Notes: generated by a model from the letters alone, not told the origin. Counted from the stretch's first letter, positions 8,370 through 17,646 are shown. The stretch is DNA of 54,833 nt from Domibacillus robiginosus (GCF_000966195.1 NZ_LAHL01000028.1:1-54833); one strand, 5' to 3'. Translations and numbers: made by a program.

Positions 8370-9311
8370 TTAAAGAACCTTTAGGCTGCCTACCATCCCC
8401 GACTCTTTATGTCCAGGTATTGTACAGTAAAATTCAAACGTGCCATTTTCTAACGGCTTAAAGATAATAGATGATTGCTCACCAGGTTGAGCGTGTATGT
8501 GAACACCTTCTTCTTCTCCTGAATGGTGGCTTCCCGCTTCTATTAGTTCCGCATTCAATCCGTCGAGTTGAAGATCATGTTCAACTTGTCCTATATTATC
8601 AAAGCGTATGGTCACGGCTTGGTCTTTTTTTACGTTTATCTCAAGTGGAGAGTATGTGAAATCATCTGCATTAATTTCTATCGTGTTGATAACCGTTTCT
8701 CTTTGGTCAGTTTTTTCTTCCGTTTTTTCTTCTGTTTTATGATTTTCATGTGAGGCTGTTTCGTTTAAAGTACTGGAAAAACTGACTGGGCCACTCATAT
8801 TAAAAAAGTAAAAGAACACACCCATTGTTATACTCATTAGAATAGGATTTTTAAACCCTTTTTTCCACAATGCTTCCTTCTCTGCTGCTCTCTCGCCTAT
8901 TAAGAGATAAAGAACGATCAAATTAAACAAGAACTCTAATAAAAATAAGATTATAATTGTGGTCTCGATATAAGTACCTGAAACCATTACGCCTAACATA
9001 GCACCCATCATTCCACCCATTAACCCAGATAACATGCCTTCTAAAGCCGTAAGAAGGTTTAATGGGCTTCCTATAATCATTCCTGCTAAAAAGCCAAGAC
9101 CGCCGCCGGTAACCGTTGACCAAAAGAGGTCCCCTTGAAAATATGCGCCTAAAATAGTGCCTCCAAGCAGCCCAATCAACATTCCCAGCGTCATAGCTGT
9201 CATCATGCCAACCATAGGTGGTATTTCTTTTTTATGCTTTACAATATAAACAAAAGTAAGAAAATAAAAAACCAAGACATTTCCTGTTAAAATTACCGAG
9301 GATAAAGACAT
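8370..9311 (-). CDS. Multi-pass membrane protein fused to a C-terminal cupredoxin domain
   Basis: 313 residues. The N-terminal ~175 residues hold about five glycine- and methionine-rich membrane helices. A charged linker (HENHKTEEKTEEKTDQ) follows. The last ~105 residues form a cupredoxin. Type 1 copper ligands are visible: His in GQVEHDLQL, Cys in EFYCTIPGH, His in the same segment and Met in ESGMVG. A His-rich insertion (SHHSGEEEGVHIHAQ) sits between strands. I infer extracytoplasmic copper binding or electron transfer with a membrane partner built in. It starts at ATG 9311 after AAAGGAGG. A weak match to the 11-bp box (9381-9402) lacks the right -10 spacing. Confidence 0.85.
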   Translation of the reverse strand: MSLSSVILTGNVLVFYFLTFVYIVKHKKEIPPMVGMMTAMTLGMLIGLLGGTILGAYFQGDLFWSTVTGGGLGFLAGMIIGSPLNLLTALEGMLSGLMGGMMGAMLGVMVSGTYIETTIIILFLLEFLFNLIVLYLLIGERAAEKEALWKKGFKNPILMSITMGVFFYFFNMSGPVSFSSTLNETASHENHKTEEKTEEKTDQRETVINTIEINADDFTYSPLEINVKKDQAVTIRFDNIGQVEHDLQLDGLNAELIEAGSHHSGEEEGVHIHAQPGEQSSIIFKPLENGTFEFYCTIPGHKESGMVGSLKVL

Positions 9312-9503
9312 CTTAGGCCTCCTTTAAAGGTGAATTTTCTACATTATATGTGTACAACCCCTTGTATAGTCAGTTCTTAAAAACATTGCAGAAATGCATA
9401 CTTTTCAGTCCTCTTTTCTCTAGTACCCTAGCAAGAACGTTATTTCATGACATTTTTTCCATTAAAATAAAATAATGGATTTATTTATTTTATTAAGATC
9501 GTT

Positions 9504-9542
9504 TTTACAGTACCTTTACATATATTTAACCCTCACTTTAAT
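9504..9542 (+). promoter_or_regulatory. PhoP box upstream of the first alkaline phosphatase
   Basis: Four TTAACA-like hexamers at exactly 11-bp spacing: TTTACA 9504, TTTACA 9515, TTAACC 9526, TTTAAT 9537. This is the tandem-repeat layout bound by PhoP dimers in Bacillus under phosphate starvation. Confidence 0.8.
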
Positions 9543-9610
9543 TACACTTTATATATAAGTTATATAAATATATTAATAGTTAAATTAAAAATTGAAGTGA
9601 GGTTGCAACT

Positions 9611-10891
9611 ATGAAAAAACGTTCAGCAGGAATCGCTGCTTTGTCTGTCGCAGCAATGGCAGCATTTACTTTCGGTACTACATCTAACTTAGATGTAAAA
9701 GCTGATAGTGAATCAAACAATAGAAAAGCTAAAAACGTTATTTTTATTAACGGTGATGGCATGGGGGCTGCCCAGCGTGAAGCAATTCGCCTTGCTACCG
9801 TTGGAAAATATGGTCAGCTTGCTATGGATGATATGCCTCATGTAGGGATGGTTAATACAAGTTCCGCAAATGCCCTTGTTACAGATTCTGCTGCTGCAGG
9901 TACAGCATTCGCTACAGGAGTAAAAACGAATAATGGTACAATTGGTGTCGATACAAATGGAAAGCCAGTTAAGTCTTCATTAGAAGTGGCAAAGGATGCA
10001 GGAAAGGCAACTGGGCTGGTAACTACTGCTCAAGTGACTGACGCTACTCCAGCTGCTTTTGGCGCGCATGTTGTTAATCGAAACGCACAGAGTGATATTG
10101 CTAAACAATATATTGAAAATAGTAAGATTGATGTGATTCTCGGCGGTGGAGAAGATTATTGGTTCCCGGCAGGAAATCCTGGTTCACACCCTGATAACCC
10201 AACTGAGGATACGAGCGAAGCTAGCAAAGGGACAAATGGAAACCTAGTTGAGCAAGCTAAAAATTCAGGTTACACGTACGTGACAAATGTAGAGGAAATG
10301 AAGAGTGCAAAAGGGGAAAAACTGTTAGGTTTATTTGCTAATGAAGAGATGTTTCAGCAAAAGCCGGAGGGACAAGGTGATCTCTATAACCCTCCAGTCT
10401 CCTTAGCAGATATGACTCAAAAAGCAATTGACACCTTATCTGAGGACAAAAACGGCTTCTTTTTAGTGGTTGAAGAAGAAGCGATTGACGAAATGCCTCA
10501 TAATAATAATGGCGAACTTACTCTTAAGGCAGGAAAAGAGTTAGATAATGCTGTTGCTGTTGCAAAAGAATATGCAAAAAAACACCCTGATACTCTTGTT
10601 ATAGTTGCCGGCGACCACGAAACGGGAGGCCTTACCATTGAGGATGCAGGTAACAAGGATGAATCTGGTGATGCGATCTCTAAAGAAGATGGACCGTTTA
10701 ACATTGCTAATTCTAATGAACAATTTGTGATGGATTGGACTACAACTAACCATACTTCTACACCGACACCTCTTACTGCAATGGGACCTGGTGCAGAGCT
10801 CTTAGCAGGCGTTTATGAGAATACTTATCTTCATGATGCTATGATCAAAGCTATGAATCTGACAAAAAAAGATACAGACTCAAACAAATAA
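9611..10891 (+). CDS. Secreted alkaline phosphatase (PhoA/PhoB family)
   Basis: 426 residues with a Sec signal peptide (MKKRSAGIAALSVAAMAAFT). Metal and catalytic residues: Asp49 in FINGDGMG, nucleophile Ser93 in VTDSAAAGTAFATG, a Glu plus Asp-x3-His cluster in EEEAIDEMPH, Asp-His in VAGDHETGGL, and a final His in TTNHTSTPTPL. The enzyme removes phosphate from monoesters outside the cell. The usual small Gly/Ser after the Mg-ligand Glu is replaced by Glu (EEEAID rather than EGSQID), a variant that may alter metal preference. A PhoP box lies 70-110 bp upstream and a strong terminator downstream, so it is a single-gene Pho-regulon unit. A second, more canonical paralogue is at 43369-44772. Confidence 0.93.
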   Translation: MKKRSAGIAALSVAAMAAFTFGTTSNLDVKADSESNNRKAKNVIFINGDGMGAAQREAIRLATVGKYGQLAMDDMPHVGMVNTSSANALVTDSAAAGTAFATGVKTNNGTIGVDTNGKPVKSSLEVAKDAGKATGLVTTAQVTDATPAAFGAHVVNRNAQSDIAKQYIENSKIDVILGGGEDYWFPAGNPGSHPDNPTEDTSEASKGTNGNLVEQAKNSGYTYVTNVEEMKSAKGEKLLGLFANEEMFQQKPEGQGDLYNPPVSLADMTQKAIDTLSEDKNGFFLVVEEEAIDEMPHNNNGELTLKAGKELDNAVAVAKEYAKKHPDTLVIVAGDHETGGLTIEDAGNKDESGDAISKEDGPFNIANSNEQFVMDWTTTNHTSTPTPLTAMGPGAELLAGVYENTYLHDAMIKAMNLTKKDTDSNK

Positions 10892-10901
10892 GAAATGACA
10901 T

Positions 10902-10937
10902 AAAAAAGTTGAGGAATTGACCTTCCTCAACTTTTTT
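10902..10937. terminator. Rho-independent terminator after the phosphatase gene
   Basis: AAAAAAGTTGAGGAA (10902-10916), loop TTGACC, TTCCTCAACTTTTTT (10923-10937). It can also end transcription of the converging copA unit. Confidence 0.9.
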
Positions 10938-11028
10938 CTTTGAAAATAGATATGACTAGCGCAAGAAGAGATAAGTAAACCGACCTTTCTTATCCCTTTC
11001 TTATGTTGAAATCAGTCATTAGAGAATT

Positions 11029-11100
11029 TCACGACAGGCTATCATAAACAGCGATTACAAGTGCTAGATAAGCAATAGCCGCAAACGCCCAATTTCTCAC
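11029..11100 (-). CDS. Possible 23-residue hydrophobic peptide downstream of copA
   Basis: GTG at 11100 opens a 23-codon frame beginning MRNWAFAAIAYLALVIAVYD and ending with TGA at 11031-11029. It lies 15 bp past the copA stop, and AAGGGTGTG stands upstream as a plausible ribosome site. The composition is one membrane helix with a short polar tail, similar in style to small accessory subunits such as CydS. A coincidence is possible at this length; support would need conservation. Confidence 0.4.
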   Translation of the reverse strand: MRNWAFAAIAYLALVIAVYDSLS

Positions 11101-11115
11101 CATACCATCACACCC

Positions 11116-13536
11116 TTATAATTTTACTTTTTGTAATCGTAGTGCATTAAGGACAACAGACACAGAACTGAATGCCATTGCAGCGCCGGCAAGCCAAGGT
11201 GCTAGGAATCCAAGGGCTGCAATCGGAATGCCTAATGTGTTATAGCCGAATGCCCAGAACAAGTTTTGTTTTACGTTGCGGATTGTCATTTTGCTCATAA
11301 AGATGGCATCCGCAATACTATTAAGATCCCCGCGGATTAAGGTGATATCAGCTGCTTCCATTGCGACATCTGTACCTGTTCCAATCGCCATACCGATATC
11401 AGCCATTGCAAGCGCAGGAGCATCATTGATACCGTCTCCGACCATGGCCACTTTTTTACCCTGGGCCTGCAGTTTTTTCACTTCTTCCGCTTTTCCTTCA
11501 GGAAGAACTTCTGCAATCACATGGTCGATACCGACTTGACTCGCAATTGATGCTGCGGTCTGCTTGTTATCCCCTGTAATCATAATGACTTCAAGGCCCA
11601 TATCTTTCAAGCGGGCTATCGCAGCTTTAGAGGTCTCTTTAATGGTATCCGCAACTGCGATAATCCCTGCATACTGATTATCAATTGCGACCAGCATAGC
11701 AGTTTTACCTGCTTTCTCCATTTCTTCCATTGTTTTATTAGCATCCATAATTGAGACATTATACTGTTCCATCAGTTTACGTGTTCCAATGAGCAGTTCT
11801 TTTCCTTCAACCACTGCTTTAATACCATAACCAGGAATAGCTTCAAATTGGGCTACGTCTTTTAATGAAATGCCTTTTTCCTTAATTCCTTGAACAATTG
11901 CCTGAGCCAGTGGGTGTTCCGACTGCTTTTCAGCTGATCCCACTAATGCAAGAAATTCTTCTTGGCTAATGGAGTGATCAACTAAAACATCCGTTAGTAC
12001 TGGTTCTCCATTTGTAACTGTTCCAGTTTTATCCAGAATAACGGTTGTAATGCGGTGCGTTGTTTCAAGGTGCTCCCCGCCTTTAAAGAGGACACCATAT
12101 TCTGCAGCACGCCCTGATCCTGCCATAATGGATGTTGGTGTTGCCAGACCCAACGCACACGGACAAGCAATAACAAGGACCGCAATCAGCTTTTCAAGGG
12201 CACTTGCAAAGTTCCCGGGATCCACCCAGACAAACCAGATTAAAAATGTAACAAACGCGATCCCAACTACAATAGGAACGAAAATCCCTGAGATTTGGTC
12301 GGCCAAGCGTTGAATCGGGGCTTTCGAGCCTTGAGCTTCTTCAACCACTTTAATAATCTGCGCGAGCGCTGTATCTTTCCCAACCTTCGTTGCCTTAATT
12401 TTCAAAAATCCATTTTTATTGATCGTTGCCCCAATGACTTCATCACCGGACCGTTTATCTACCGGGACACTTTCTCCTGTCAGCATCGATTCGTCAATGG
12501 CAGACTGCCCTTCTACAATAACCCCATCTACTGGGATTTTCTCTCCTGGTTTCACATGGAGAATATCTCCAACTAAGACTTCCTCCAGTGAAATTTCGAT
12601 TTCTTTTCCATCTCTTTCTACGATAGCTGTTTTTGCCTGCAGTCCCATTAGTTTTTTTATAGCTTCAGAAGAACGCCCTTTTGCTTTTACTTCAAATAAT
12701 TTCCCTAAAAGAATAAGCGTGATTAAAATTGAACTTGTTTCAAAATAAAGCTCAACCATATGAGCGTTTTGCCCGATTGATTCAAAAGTTAAGTATACGC
12801 TGTAGAAGTAAGCAGCTGATGTTCCAAGAGCGACAAGCACATCCATATTGGCGCTTTTATTTTTTAATGCTTTATAGGCACCAACGTAGAACTGTTTTCC
12901 AATGATAAATTGAACGGGCGTAGCTAGTGCAAGTTGCACCCATGCGTTCATGAACATTTCCGGTACGTATAGACCGGAAGTAAATTCAAAATGTCCAACC
13001 ATTGCCCATAAAAGCGGCAATGAGAGAATGGCTGAAAAAATAAACTTCCCTGTCTGACGCTCAATTTCTTTCTGCCGGTGGTCAATGCTCTCCTGGCCAC
13101 TTTCGTCACTCTTTATAGCGGCACCATATCCGAGTGACTCGACTTTTTTGATAACTTCCATTTGTGAAAGAGCGGAAGGATTATATTCAACAGTCGCTCG
13201 CTCAAGAGCCAAGTTTACATTTGCGTTTGTAACACCTTCTAGTTTATTTAATCCTTTTTCAATACGTGTAGCACAAGCTGCACATGTCATTCCTGTGATG
13301 TCAAACTCTTTCTTTTCTGTAACGACTCCGTACCCAAGATCCTCGATTTTCTTTTGGATCGCTTCTTCATTGGTTTTTGCAGGGTCGTATTTGATTTGGG
13401 ATTTCTCTAATGCTAAATTGACGGATGCATTTTCTACGCCTTCAAGCTTATTTAATCCTTTCTCGATCCGCACAGCGCAGGCTGCACATGTCATACCAGA
13501 AATCTGTAAGCTTGTTTCTTTTGCGTTCTCACTCAT
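11116..13536 (-). CDS. copA: Copper-exporting P1B-type ATPase CopA
   Basis: 806 residues from ATG 13536. This start is preferred over the in-frame GTG at 13545, because the ribosome site AAGGAG overlaps that GTG. Two N-terminal heavy-metal domains each carry GMTCAAC (about residues 14 and 82). Eight membrane helices follow, with the metal-channel CPC in ACPCALG, the phosphorylated Asp in DKTGT, the actuator motif TGES, and GDGIND. It exports Cu(I) from the cytoplasm at the expense of ATP. The gene has its own promoter with CsoR-type operator 13551-13567, and a terminator separates it from copZ. Confidence 0.97.
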   Translation of the reverse strand: MSENAKETSLQISGMTCAACAVRIEKGLNKLEGVENASVNLALEKSQIKYDPAKTNEEAIQKKIEDLGYGVVTEKKEFDITGMTCAACATRIEKGLNKLEGVTNANVNLALERATVEYNPSALSQMEVIKKVESLGYGAAIKSDESGQESIDHRQKEIERQTGKFIFSAILSLPLLWAMVGHFEFTSGLYVPEMFMNAWVQLALATPVQFIIGKQFYVGAYKALKNKSANMDVLVALGTSAAYFYSVYLTFESIGQNAHMVELYFETSSILITLILLGKLFEVKAKGRSSEAIKKLMGLQAKTAIVERDGKEIEISLEEVLVGDILHVKPGEKIPVDGVIVEGQSAIDESMLTGESVPVDKRSGDEVIGATINKNGFLKIKATKVGKDTALAQIIKVVEEAQGSKAPIQRLADQISGIFVPIVVGIAFVTFLIWFVWVDPGNFASALEKLIAVLVIACPCALGLATPTSIMAGSGRAAEYGVLFKGGEHLETTHRITTVILDKTGTVTNGEPVLTDVLVDHSISQEEFLALVGSAEKQSEHPLAQAIVQGIKEKGISLKDVAQFEAIPGYGIKAVVEGKELLIGTRKLMEQYNVSIMDANKTMEEMEKAGKTAMLVAIDNQYAGIIAVADTIKETSKAAIARLKDMGLEVIMITGDNKQTAASIASQVGIDHVIAEVLPEGKAEEVKKLQAQGKKVAMVGDGINDAPALAMADIGMAIGTGTDVAMEAADITLIRGDLNSIADAIFMSKMTIRNVKQNLFWAFGYNTLGIPIAALGFLAPWLAGAAMAFSSVSVVLNALRLQKVKL

Positions 13537-13550
13537 GTTTCTCACTCCTT

Positions 13551-13567
13551 ATACCCACACGGGGTAT
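13551..13567 (-). promoter_or_regulatory. CsoR-type operator directly upstream of copA
   Basis: ATACCC, 4-5 bp, GGGTAT (13551-13567): the GC-rich pseudo-palindrome flanked by TA pairs seen at CsoR sites. It abuts the copA ribosome site, so bound CsoR would lie over or just after the promoter. Confidence 0.7.
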
Positions 13568-13583
13568 GTTTATTTCAAAAAAG

Positions 13584-13606
13584 AACGTGCTATTAGTTAG
13601 CACGTT
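13584..13606 (-). terminator. Terminator between copZ and copA
   Basis: Plus strand AACGTGCTA (13584-13592) and TAGCACGTT (13598-13606). On the minus strand the stem is followed by a T-rich run, so it ends the csoR-copZ transcript before copA. Confidence 0.7.
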
Positions 13607-13616
13607 TCTTATGTTT

Positions 13617-13823
13617 TTATACTACGTCATATCCTTGATCATCAATTGTTTCTTTGATTTTCTCGATAGAAACCTGAGTTGTATCATATTCAACATCTAC
13701 TTTATTTTCCTGCAGATTAACTTGTACAGAACTGACACCTTCTAATTTACCTACACTGCCTTCAATTGCCTTAACACAGTGACCGCATGACATTCCTTGT
13801 ACATTCAATGTTGTTTTTTCCAT
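13617..13823 (-). CDS. copZ: Copper chaperone CopZ
   Basis: 68 residues from ATG 13823 after AAGGGAG (an in-frame TTG at 13841 lies upstream of that site and is not needed). It is a single heavy-metal-associated domain with the Cu(I) motif GMSCGHC at residues 10-16. CopZ carries Cu(I) to the N-terminal domains of CopA and can exchange copper with CsoR. It follows csoR by 27 bp on the same strand, so the two are probably one transcript under the csoR operator. Confidence 0.95.
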   Translation of the reverse strand: MEKTTLNVQGMSCGHCVKAIEGSVGKLEGVSSVQVNLQENKVDVEYDTTQVSIEKIKETIDDQGYDVV

Positions 13824-13850
13824 TTTTATTTCTCCCTTCAATTATGAATG

Positions 13851-14195
13851 CTATTTTTTCATCAATCTTTGAATCGTGACTAAGAGCTCATCCACTACTT
13901 CATGGTCGCCTTCTTGAATACGTTCTATCACACAGCTTTTCATATGTCCTTCAAGCAAAAGCTTTGCTACACTGTTAAGCGCCGCTTGGGTTGCTGAAAT
14001 CTGTGTAATTACATCATCACAATAAACATCTTTTTCAATTAGGCCTTTAATGCCCCGAATCTGCCCTTCAATCCTGTTTAACCGAGTCACTAAATTTTTT
14101 TTCGTTTTTTCAGAATGGTGGCTTTTTCGAGAGGAGCCCATTTCTAAAGAAGCCAATTGATCTTCACTTTCTAATATCTGTTCATTTTTTTCCAT
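13851..14195 (-). CDS. csoR: Copper-sensing repressor CsoR
   Basis: 114 residues, all-helical CsoR/RcnR family. The Cu(I) ligands Cys59, His84 and Cys88 are present (VYCDD, GHMKSC). An N-terminal ~30-residue extension is polar. The apo form represses and Cu(I) binding releases DNA. The operator at 14219-14246 suggests autoregulation together with copZ, and a second site controls copA. Confidence 0.95.
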   Translation of the reverse strand: MEKNEQILESEDQLASLEMGSSRKSHHSEKTKKNLVTRLNRIEGQIRGIKGLIEKDVYCDDVITQISATQAALNSVAKLLLEGHMKSCVIERIQEGDHEVVDELLVTIQRLMKK

Positions 14196-14218
14196 CTTGC
14201 CACCCCCTACAACTACAC

Positions 14219-14246
14219 TTTACCATACCCCCCAACCCTATGTAAA
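14219..14246 (-). promoter_or_regulatory. CsoR operator upstream of csoR-copZ
   Basis: The segment contains TTTACCATACCCCC followed by CCCTATGTAAA. This is a close match to the B. subtilis copZA CsoR site, whose core is TACCATACCCCC plus a TAGGGTA-type half. The position just upstream of csoR implies autorepression. Confidence 0.75.
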
Positions 14247-14488
14247 GTACTTAATTTATTTTTTATTATGTTTTATTTCCACACCTTTATACATATTAAA
14301 CAAACATTTTAAGAGCAATTTTTAAATGATCATTAACTGGCTGCTTACCATTAACCTATTGTGATTATCCAATAAAGTTATAATCGGTTCTTCATGCTCT
14401 ACCGATCATAAACAGTGAAGAGCAAACGGGTAAACACGTCTTTTGTATGAATATCAAAGAGAAACTTTCTCCTTAAAATACAGGATAC

Positions 14489-15049
14489 TTATTCGGTTAT
14501 ACCAGCATCCTTTATAGGCCAATAAATTATTTTCGCATCACCTACAACCTGATCGATTGGAACAGCGCCAATGAGTCTGCTGTCTTTGCTATTCCTTCTG
14601 TTATCTCCCATTACAAACAAATATCCCTCAGGAACAGTTTCACTTCCAACAGGTGTATCTTCCAACTTAAAAGATCGTGTTAATGGTATGCTTGACAGCC
14701 CTTGTTTGTACTGGTCTAAGTAAGGCTCCTCATATGCCTTTCCGTTTACATATAAAGTATCATCCTTATATTCAATACGATCTCCTGGCAAACCTATTAT
14801 ACGCTTTATGTAGTCTTCATCTTCAGTCGCATGAAAAACAATAATATCAAACCTTTCTGGTTCTTTGAATTTGTAGTCTAATTTGTTTAAAATCATTTTA
14901 TCTTCGTTTTGTAAGGTAGGCATCATTGATTGGCCATCTACTATTATCGGACTAAATACAAATGTACGGATAACTCCTGCTATTGCAAAGGCTACTGCTA
15001 TGGTTTTAATCCCTTCCAGTAATTTAGATTTCTTTCGCTTTCTTCCCAA
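14489..15049 (-). CDS. lepB: Type I signal peptidase
   Basis: 186 residues: a basic N-terminus, one membrane helix (about 14-34) and the S26 catalytic domain outside. Nucleophile Ser41 is in GQSMMPTL and the general base Lys82 in DYIKRIIGLPGD. The conserved GDNRRNSKDSR box is near residue 147. It cleaves Sec and Tat signal peptides. The start is TTG at 15049 with GGGAGG upstream; no in-frame ATG is available. Bacillus genomes carry several such genes (SipS, SipT and others); this one is monocistronic and near envelope genes. Confidence 0.93.
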   Translation of the reverse strand: MGRKRKKSKLLEGIKTIAVAFAIAGVIRTFVFSPIIVDGQSMMPTLQNEDKMILNKLDYKFKEPERFDIIVFHATEDEDYIKRIIGLPGDRIEYKDDTLYVNGKAYEEPYLDQYKQGLSSIPLTRSFKLEDTPVGSETVPEGYLFVMGDNRRNSKDSRLIGAVPIDQVVGDAKIIYWPIKDAGITE

Positions 15050-15292
15050 TACTTTTCCATCCTCCCTGAAAACACAAGCAGCTATAAGCCACTTTTTTTC
15101 AAAATAATGACTTCCCTCTAATTCGTTGTGTTTCCTATTCTTGTGACAAGAATTCTTGAGCTGTATGTTTTCTCAATCACTATAATAAAGATGAACCGTA
15201 AACAACTTGATGAAAGCCATTCGGTTCGTTTGTTGCTCATTTTAATGACAGAAAGTGATGCAAAGAAATTGCACCACTCCCTGTTATCACTC

Positions 15293-15499
15293 CTAATTTT
15301 GATTTTTCTTTTTATTAACCCATATATAAAGAACACCCAAAGCAACAGACACCGCTAAAAAGATACAAATCCCAATAAAAGATTCAAACAGCTCATGCAG
15401 TGCGTTGTGTGAATGAAAAACAGTGCTTGACAGTGTAAGGCATCCAATCCCCATCAAAATAAAAAATAAAGGTATGACTACATTAATTATTTTTTTCAT
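15293..15499 (-). CDS. Small two-helix membrane protein, last gene of the two-component operon
   Basis: 68 residues with two hydrophobic helices (about 4-26 and 41-61) and a lysine-rich tail. No family recognised. Its ATG overlaps the stop of the kinase gene (15496-15499, ATGA), so it is translationally coupled to it. I infer a possible accessory role, such as modulating the kinase, as small membrane proteins encoded with kinases sometimes do. There is no direct evidence for this. Confidence 0.6.
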   Translation of the reverse strand: MKKIINVVIPLFFILMGIGCLTLSSTVFHSHNALHELFESFIGICIFLAVSVALGVLYIWVNKKKNQN

Positions 15500-16911
15500 T
15501 TGTCTTCACTCACTTTTTGATTGGTAGGAAACGCTATTTTAAATAACGTTCCCTTTCCCTGGGTGCTTTCAAATTTAATTTCCCCACCTAATAATTGAAC
15601 TAAATTTTTGACAATAGCGAGCCCTAAACCTGTCCCTCCGGATGCTCTCGATCTTGATTTTTCTACTCGGTAGAAGCGTTCAAATATAAATGGCGCATCC
15701 TCTTCTGGTATCCCCATACCAAAGTCTTGAATGAATACTTCAACGCGTTGCTTATGGGTTTTAGTGTAAATTTCCACGCGGGATTCAGGAGGACTGTAAC
15801 GAATGGCGTTTTCGATTAAGTTAATAATGATTTGCTCTAACCTGACCCCATCTGTATAAAGCAATGGATAATCAGAAGCCGTATTTAACCGTACCTCTAT
15901 TTTTTTCTCGGCCGCTTTAAGGGACACTTTTTTAGCCGAACTGTTTAAAGCATCGCCAATATCTAACCATTCGTAATTAAGATCTATTTTGCCTTCTTCC
16001 ATTTTTGCCAGTTCAAACAAATCATTTATCAGTGTTGTTAGGCGTTTTGCTTCTTCAGTAATAATGGTTAAATATTGATTTCTTTCTTCTTCGTTAGAAA
16101 CCAGGCCATTCGTCAGTACTTCTGAATAACCTTTTATATAGGAAATCGGTGTTCTCAATTCATGTGATATATTGGCAAAGAATTCTCTTCGGTTTGTCCT
16201 GTACTCTTCTAATTCTCTCCCTAAATCTGTAATCGCTGTTGCCAGGCTGCCCACTTCATCTTTTGTTGGAATCATAAGCTTTGTTTTTAATTTCCCTTTT
16301 GCTATCTCTCGTGTCGCCTGTTCCATCTGCAGAAGGGGATTAGACAGCTTTTTGGATACAAAAAATGTAAAGCCAATTGCTATGAACAGAGCACCGATAA
16401 CTGATATCAACAGCCAGAGACGCACTTGTTCTATTGATTCATCTACATCTTCCATGCTGGATACAATAACAAGACCGCCACCGACCTTACCGTTTACCAT
16501 AATAGGCTTGCCTGAAAGAAAAAAATCATGTGATTCCGATGCTGCTTTGTATTCGATGCCGAGCGTCCCATTTTGGGCAATCGGATTATAGATCTCTTTT
16601 GTCACATTGGTTCCTTCGGTGAAATTTAATACTCCTGTGCTCTTTAAAATTTCCCCGTCCATGTTAAAAACAAAAAGCTCTGTATCCATTAACTCGGATA
16701 ACATCTCAAACATGTGATAAGAATTTACATCTTCCACACTTGTAATAGTTGTTGAATATTTTGATGCGAAATTTTCAAGCTGTTCCTGTTTTTGGTTGAT
16801 GTAAAAAGCGGTAAACATCTGGTCGATGGTATATACTAAAGGGAAGAGTACAACCAAAAACAAAACCATAATAGTGACACCCAGTTTTACCGTAATACTG
16901 TTGAACTTCAT
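15496..16911 (-). CDS. Membrane sensor histidine kinase with HAMP domain
   Basis: 471 residues from ATG 16911, overlapping the regulator stop by 4 bp (ATGA). Two membrane helices flank a ~135-residue extracellular sensor. A HAMP domain follows, then the H-box ANISHELRTP with the phosphorylated His, N-box NLIENAIRYS, G1 DFGMGIP and G2 GTGLGLAIVKN. All catalytic motifs are present. The sensor signal is unknown. It belongs to the PhoR/YkoH-like class of the HisKA family and is the cognate partner of the adjacent regulator by gene order. Confidence 0.92.
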   Translation of the reverse strand: MKFNSITVKLGVTIMVLFLVVLFPLVYTIDQMFTAFYINQKQEQLENFASKYSTTITSVEDVNSYHMFEMLSELMDTELFVFNMDGEILKSTGVLNFTEGTNVTKEIYNPIAQNGTLGIEYKAASESHDFFLSGKPIMVNGKVGGGLVIVSSMEDVDESIEQVRLWLLISVIGALFIAIGFTFFVSKKLSNPLLQMEQATREIAKGKLKTKLMIPTKDEVGSLATAITDLGRELEEYRTNRREFFANISHELRTPISYIKGYSEVLTNGLVSNEEERNQYLTIITEEAKRLTTLINDLFELAKMEEGKIDLNYEWLDIGDALNSSAKKVSLKAAEKKIEVRLNTASDYPLLYTDGVRLEQIIINLIENAIRYSPPESRVEIYTKTHKQRVEVFIQDFGMGIPEEDAPFIFERFYRVEKSRSRASGGTGLGLAIVKNLVQLLGGEIKFESTQGKGTLFKIAFPTNQKVSEDK

Positions 16912-17621
16912 AACCACTCGTCCGGTTCATGAAATTTATAGCCTACTCCCCACACGGTTTCAAATGGATTATAGTCAGATCCTTTTTCCTTTATTTTAAT
17001 ACGGATATTTTTCACATGACTGTCGACCGTTCTTGTGTCACGCGAGTCGTTATATCCCCATAAAACATCGAGAAGAACTTCTCTTGTAAAAACTCTTTTT
17101 GGATTGGACGCAATGGTATGCAGTAATTTATACTCCTTAGGAGTTAATTCTAACTTTTCCCCGGCGATTAAAACACTGTGTCCATCCTGATCTATTTGTA
17201 AAAATCCATTTCCATAAACAATCGAGTTATTTTCTTCTTTTTCTGATTTTTCATTACTCAGTTCAGATCTTCTCAAAAGTGCTTTTACCCTGGCTAAAAG
17301 TTCTTCTGGCTCAAAAGGTTTAATTAAATAATCATCCGCACCAATTTCAAGTCCATGAACTTTATCTTTTGTATCATTTCTTGCGGTCAGCATAAGAATA
17401 GGTGTTGTTTTAAACTCCCTCACTTCTTCACACACTTCCCAGCCATCTTTTCCAGGCATCATAACATCCAGTATGATTAAATCAAATGAATTTTTCTTGA
17501 CTAGAGCGACTGCTTCTTCTCCATCCACAGCCATTGTAATTTCAAAGTCCTTCGTTAAATATATTTTAAGAAGGTTCCTCATGTTCCATTCGTCGTCAAC
17601 GATCAATAATTTTTTCTTCAT
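16908..17621 (-). CDS. OmpR/PhoB-family response regulator
   Basis: 237 residues. The receiver domain has the acidic pair in LLIVDDEW, phosphoacceptor Asp52 in LIILDVMMPG, Thr in LMLTARND and Lys in YLIKPF. The winged-helix DNA-binding domain spans roughly residues 135-232 (RTVDSHVKNIRIKI). It starts at ATG 17621 after GGGGAG. It lies between the YtpI-like gene and its kinase in one operon. The operon promoter carries the tandem 11-bp box, so this regulator is one of two candidates for the factor that binds that box. Confidence 0.93.
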   Translation of the reverse strand: MKKKLLIVDDEWNMRNLLKIYLTKDFEITMAVDGEEAVALVKKNSFDLIILDVMMPGKDGWEVCEEVREFKTTPILMLTARNDTKDKVHGLEIGADDYLIKPFEPEELLARVKALLRRSELSNEKSEKEENNSIVYGNGFLQIDQDGHSVLIAGEKLELTPKEYKLLHTIASNPKRVFTREVLLDVLWGYNDSRDTRTVDSHVKNIRIKIKEKGSDYNPFETVWGVGYKFHEPDEWL

Positions 17622-17646
17622 TTTGTCTCCCCTTATGCTTCCGTAT

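Noticed and set aside
9381-9402. Tandem 11-bp box upstream of the cupredoxin gene (AGTATGCATTT, CTGCAATGTTT)
   Set aside because: Box similarity is partial, and the only -10 (TATACA) is 12 bp away where the others have 5. Not counted with the set.
13085-13600. Long open frame on the plus strand opposite copA
   Set aside because: It is an antisense shadow of the conserved CopA heavy-metal domains: repeats in its translation mirror those domains, and no ribosome site precedes it.
16172-16591. Open frame of 139 codons opposite the histidine kinase
   Set aside because: The kinase frame on the other strand has all catalytic motifs; the antisense frame has no family resemblance or ribosome site.
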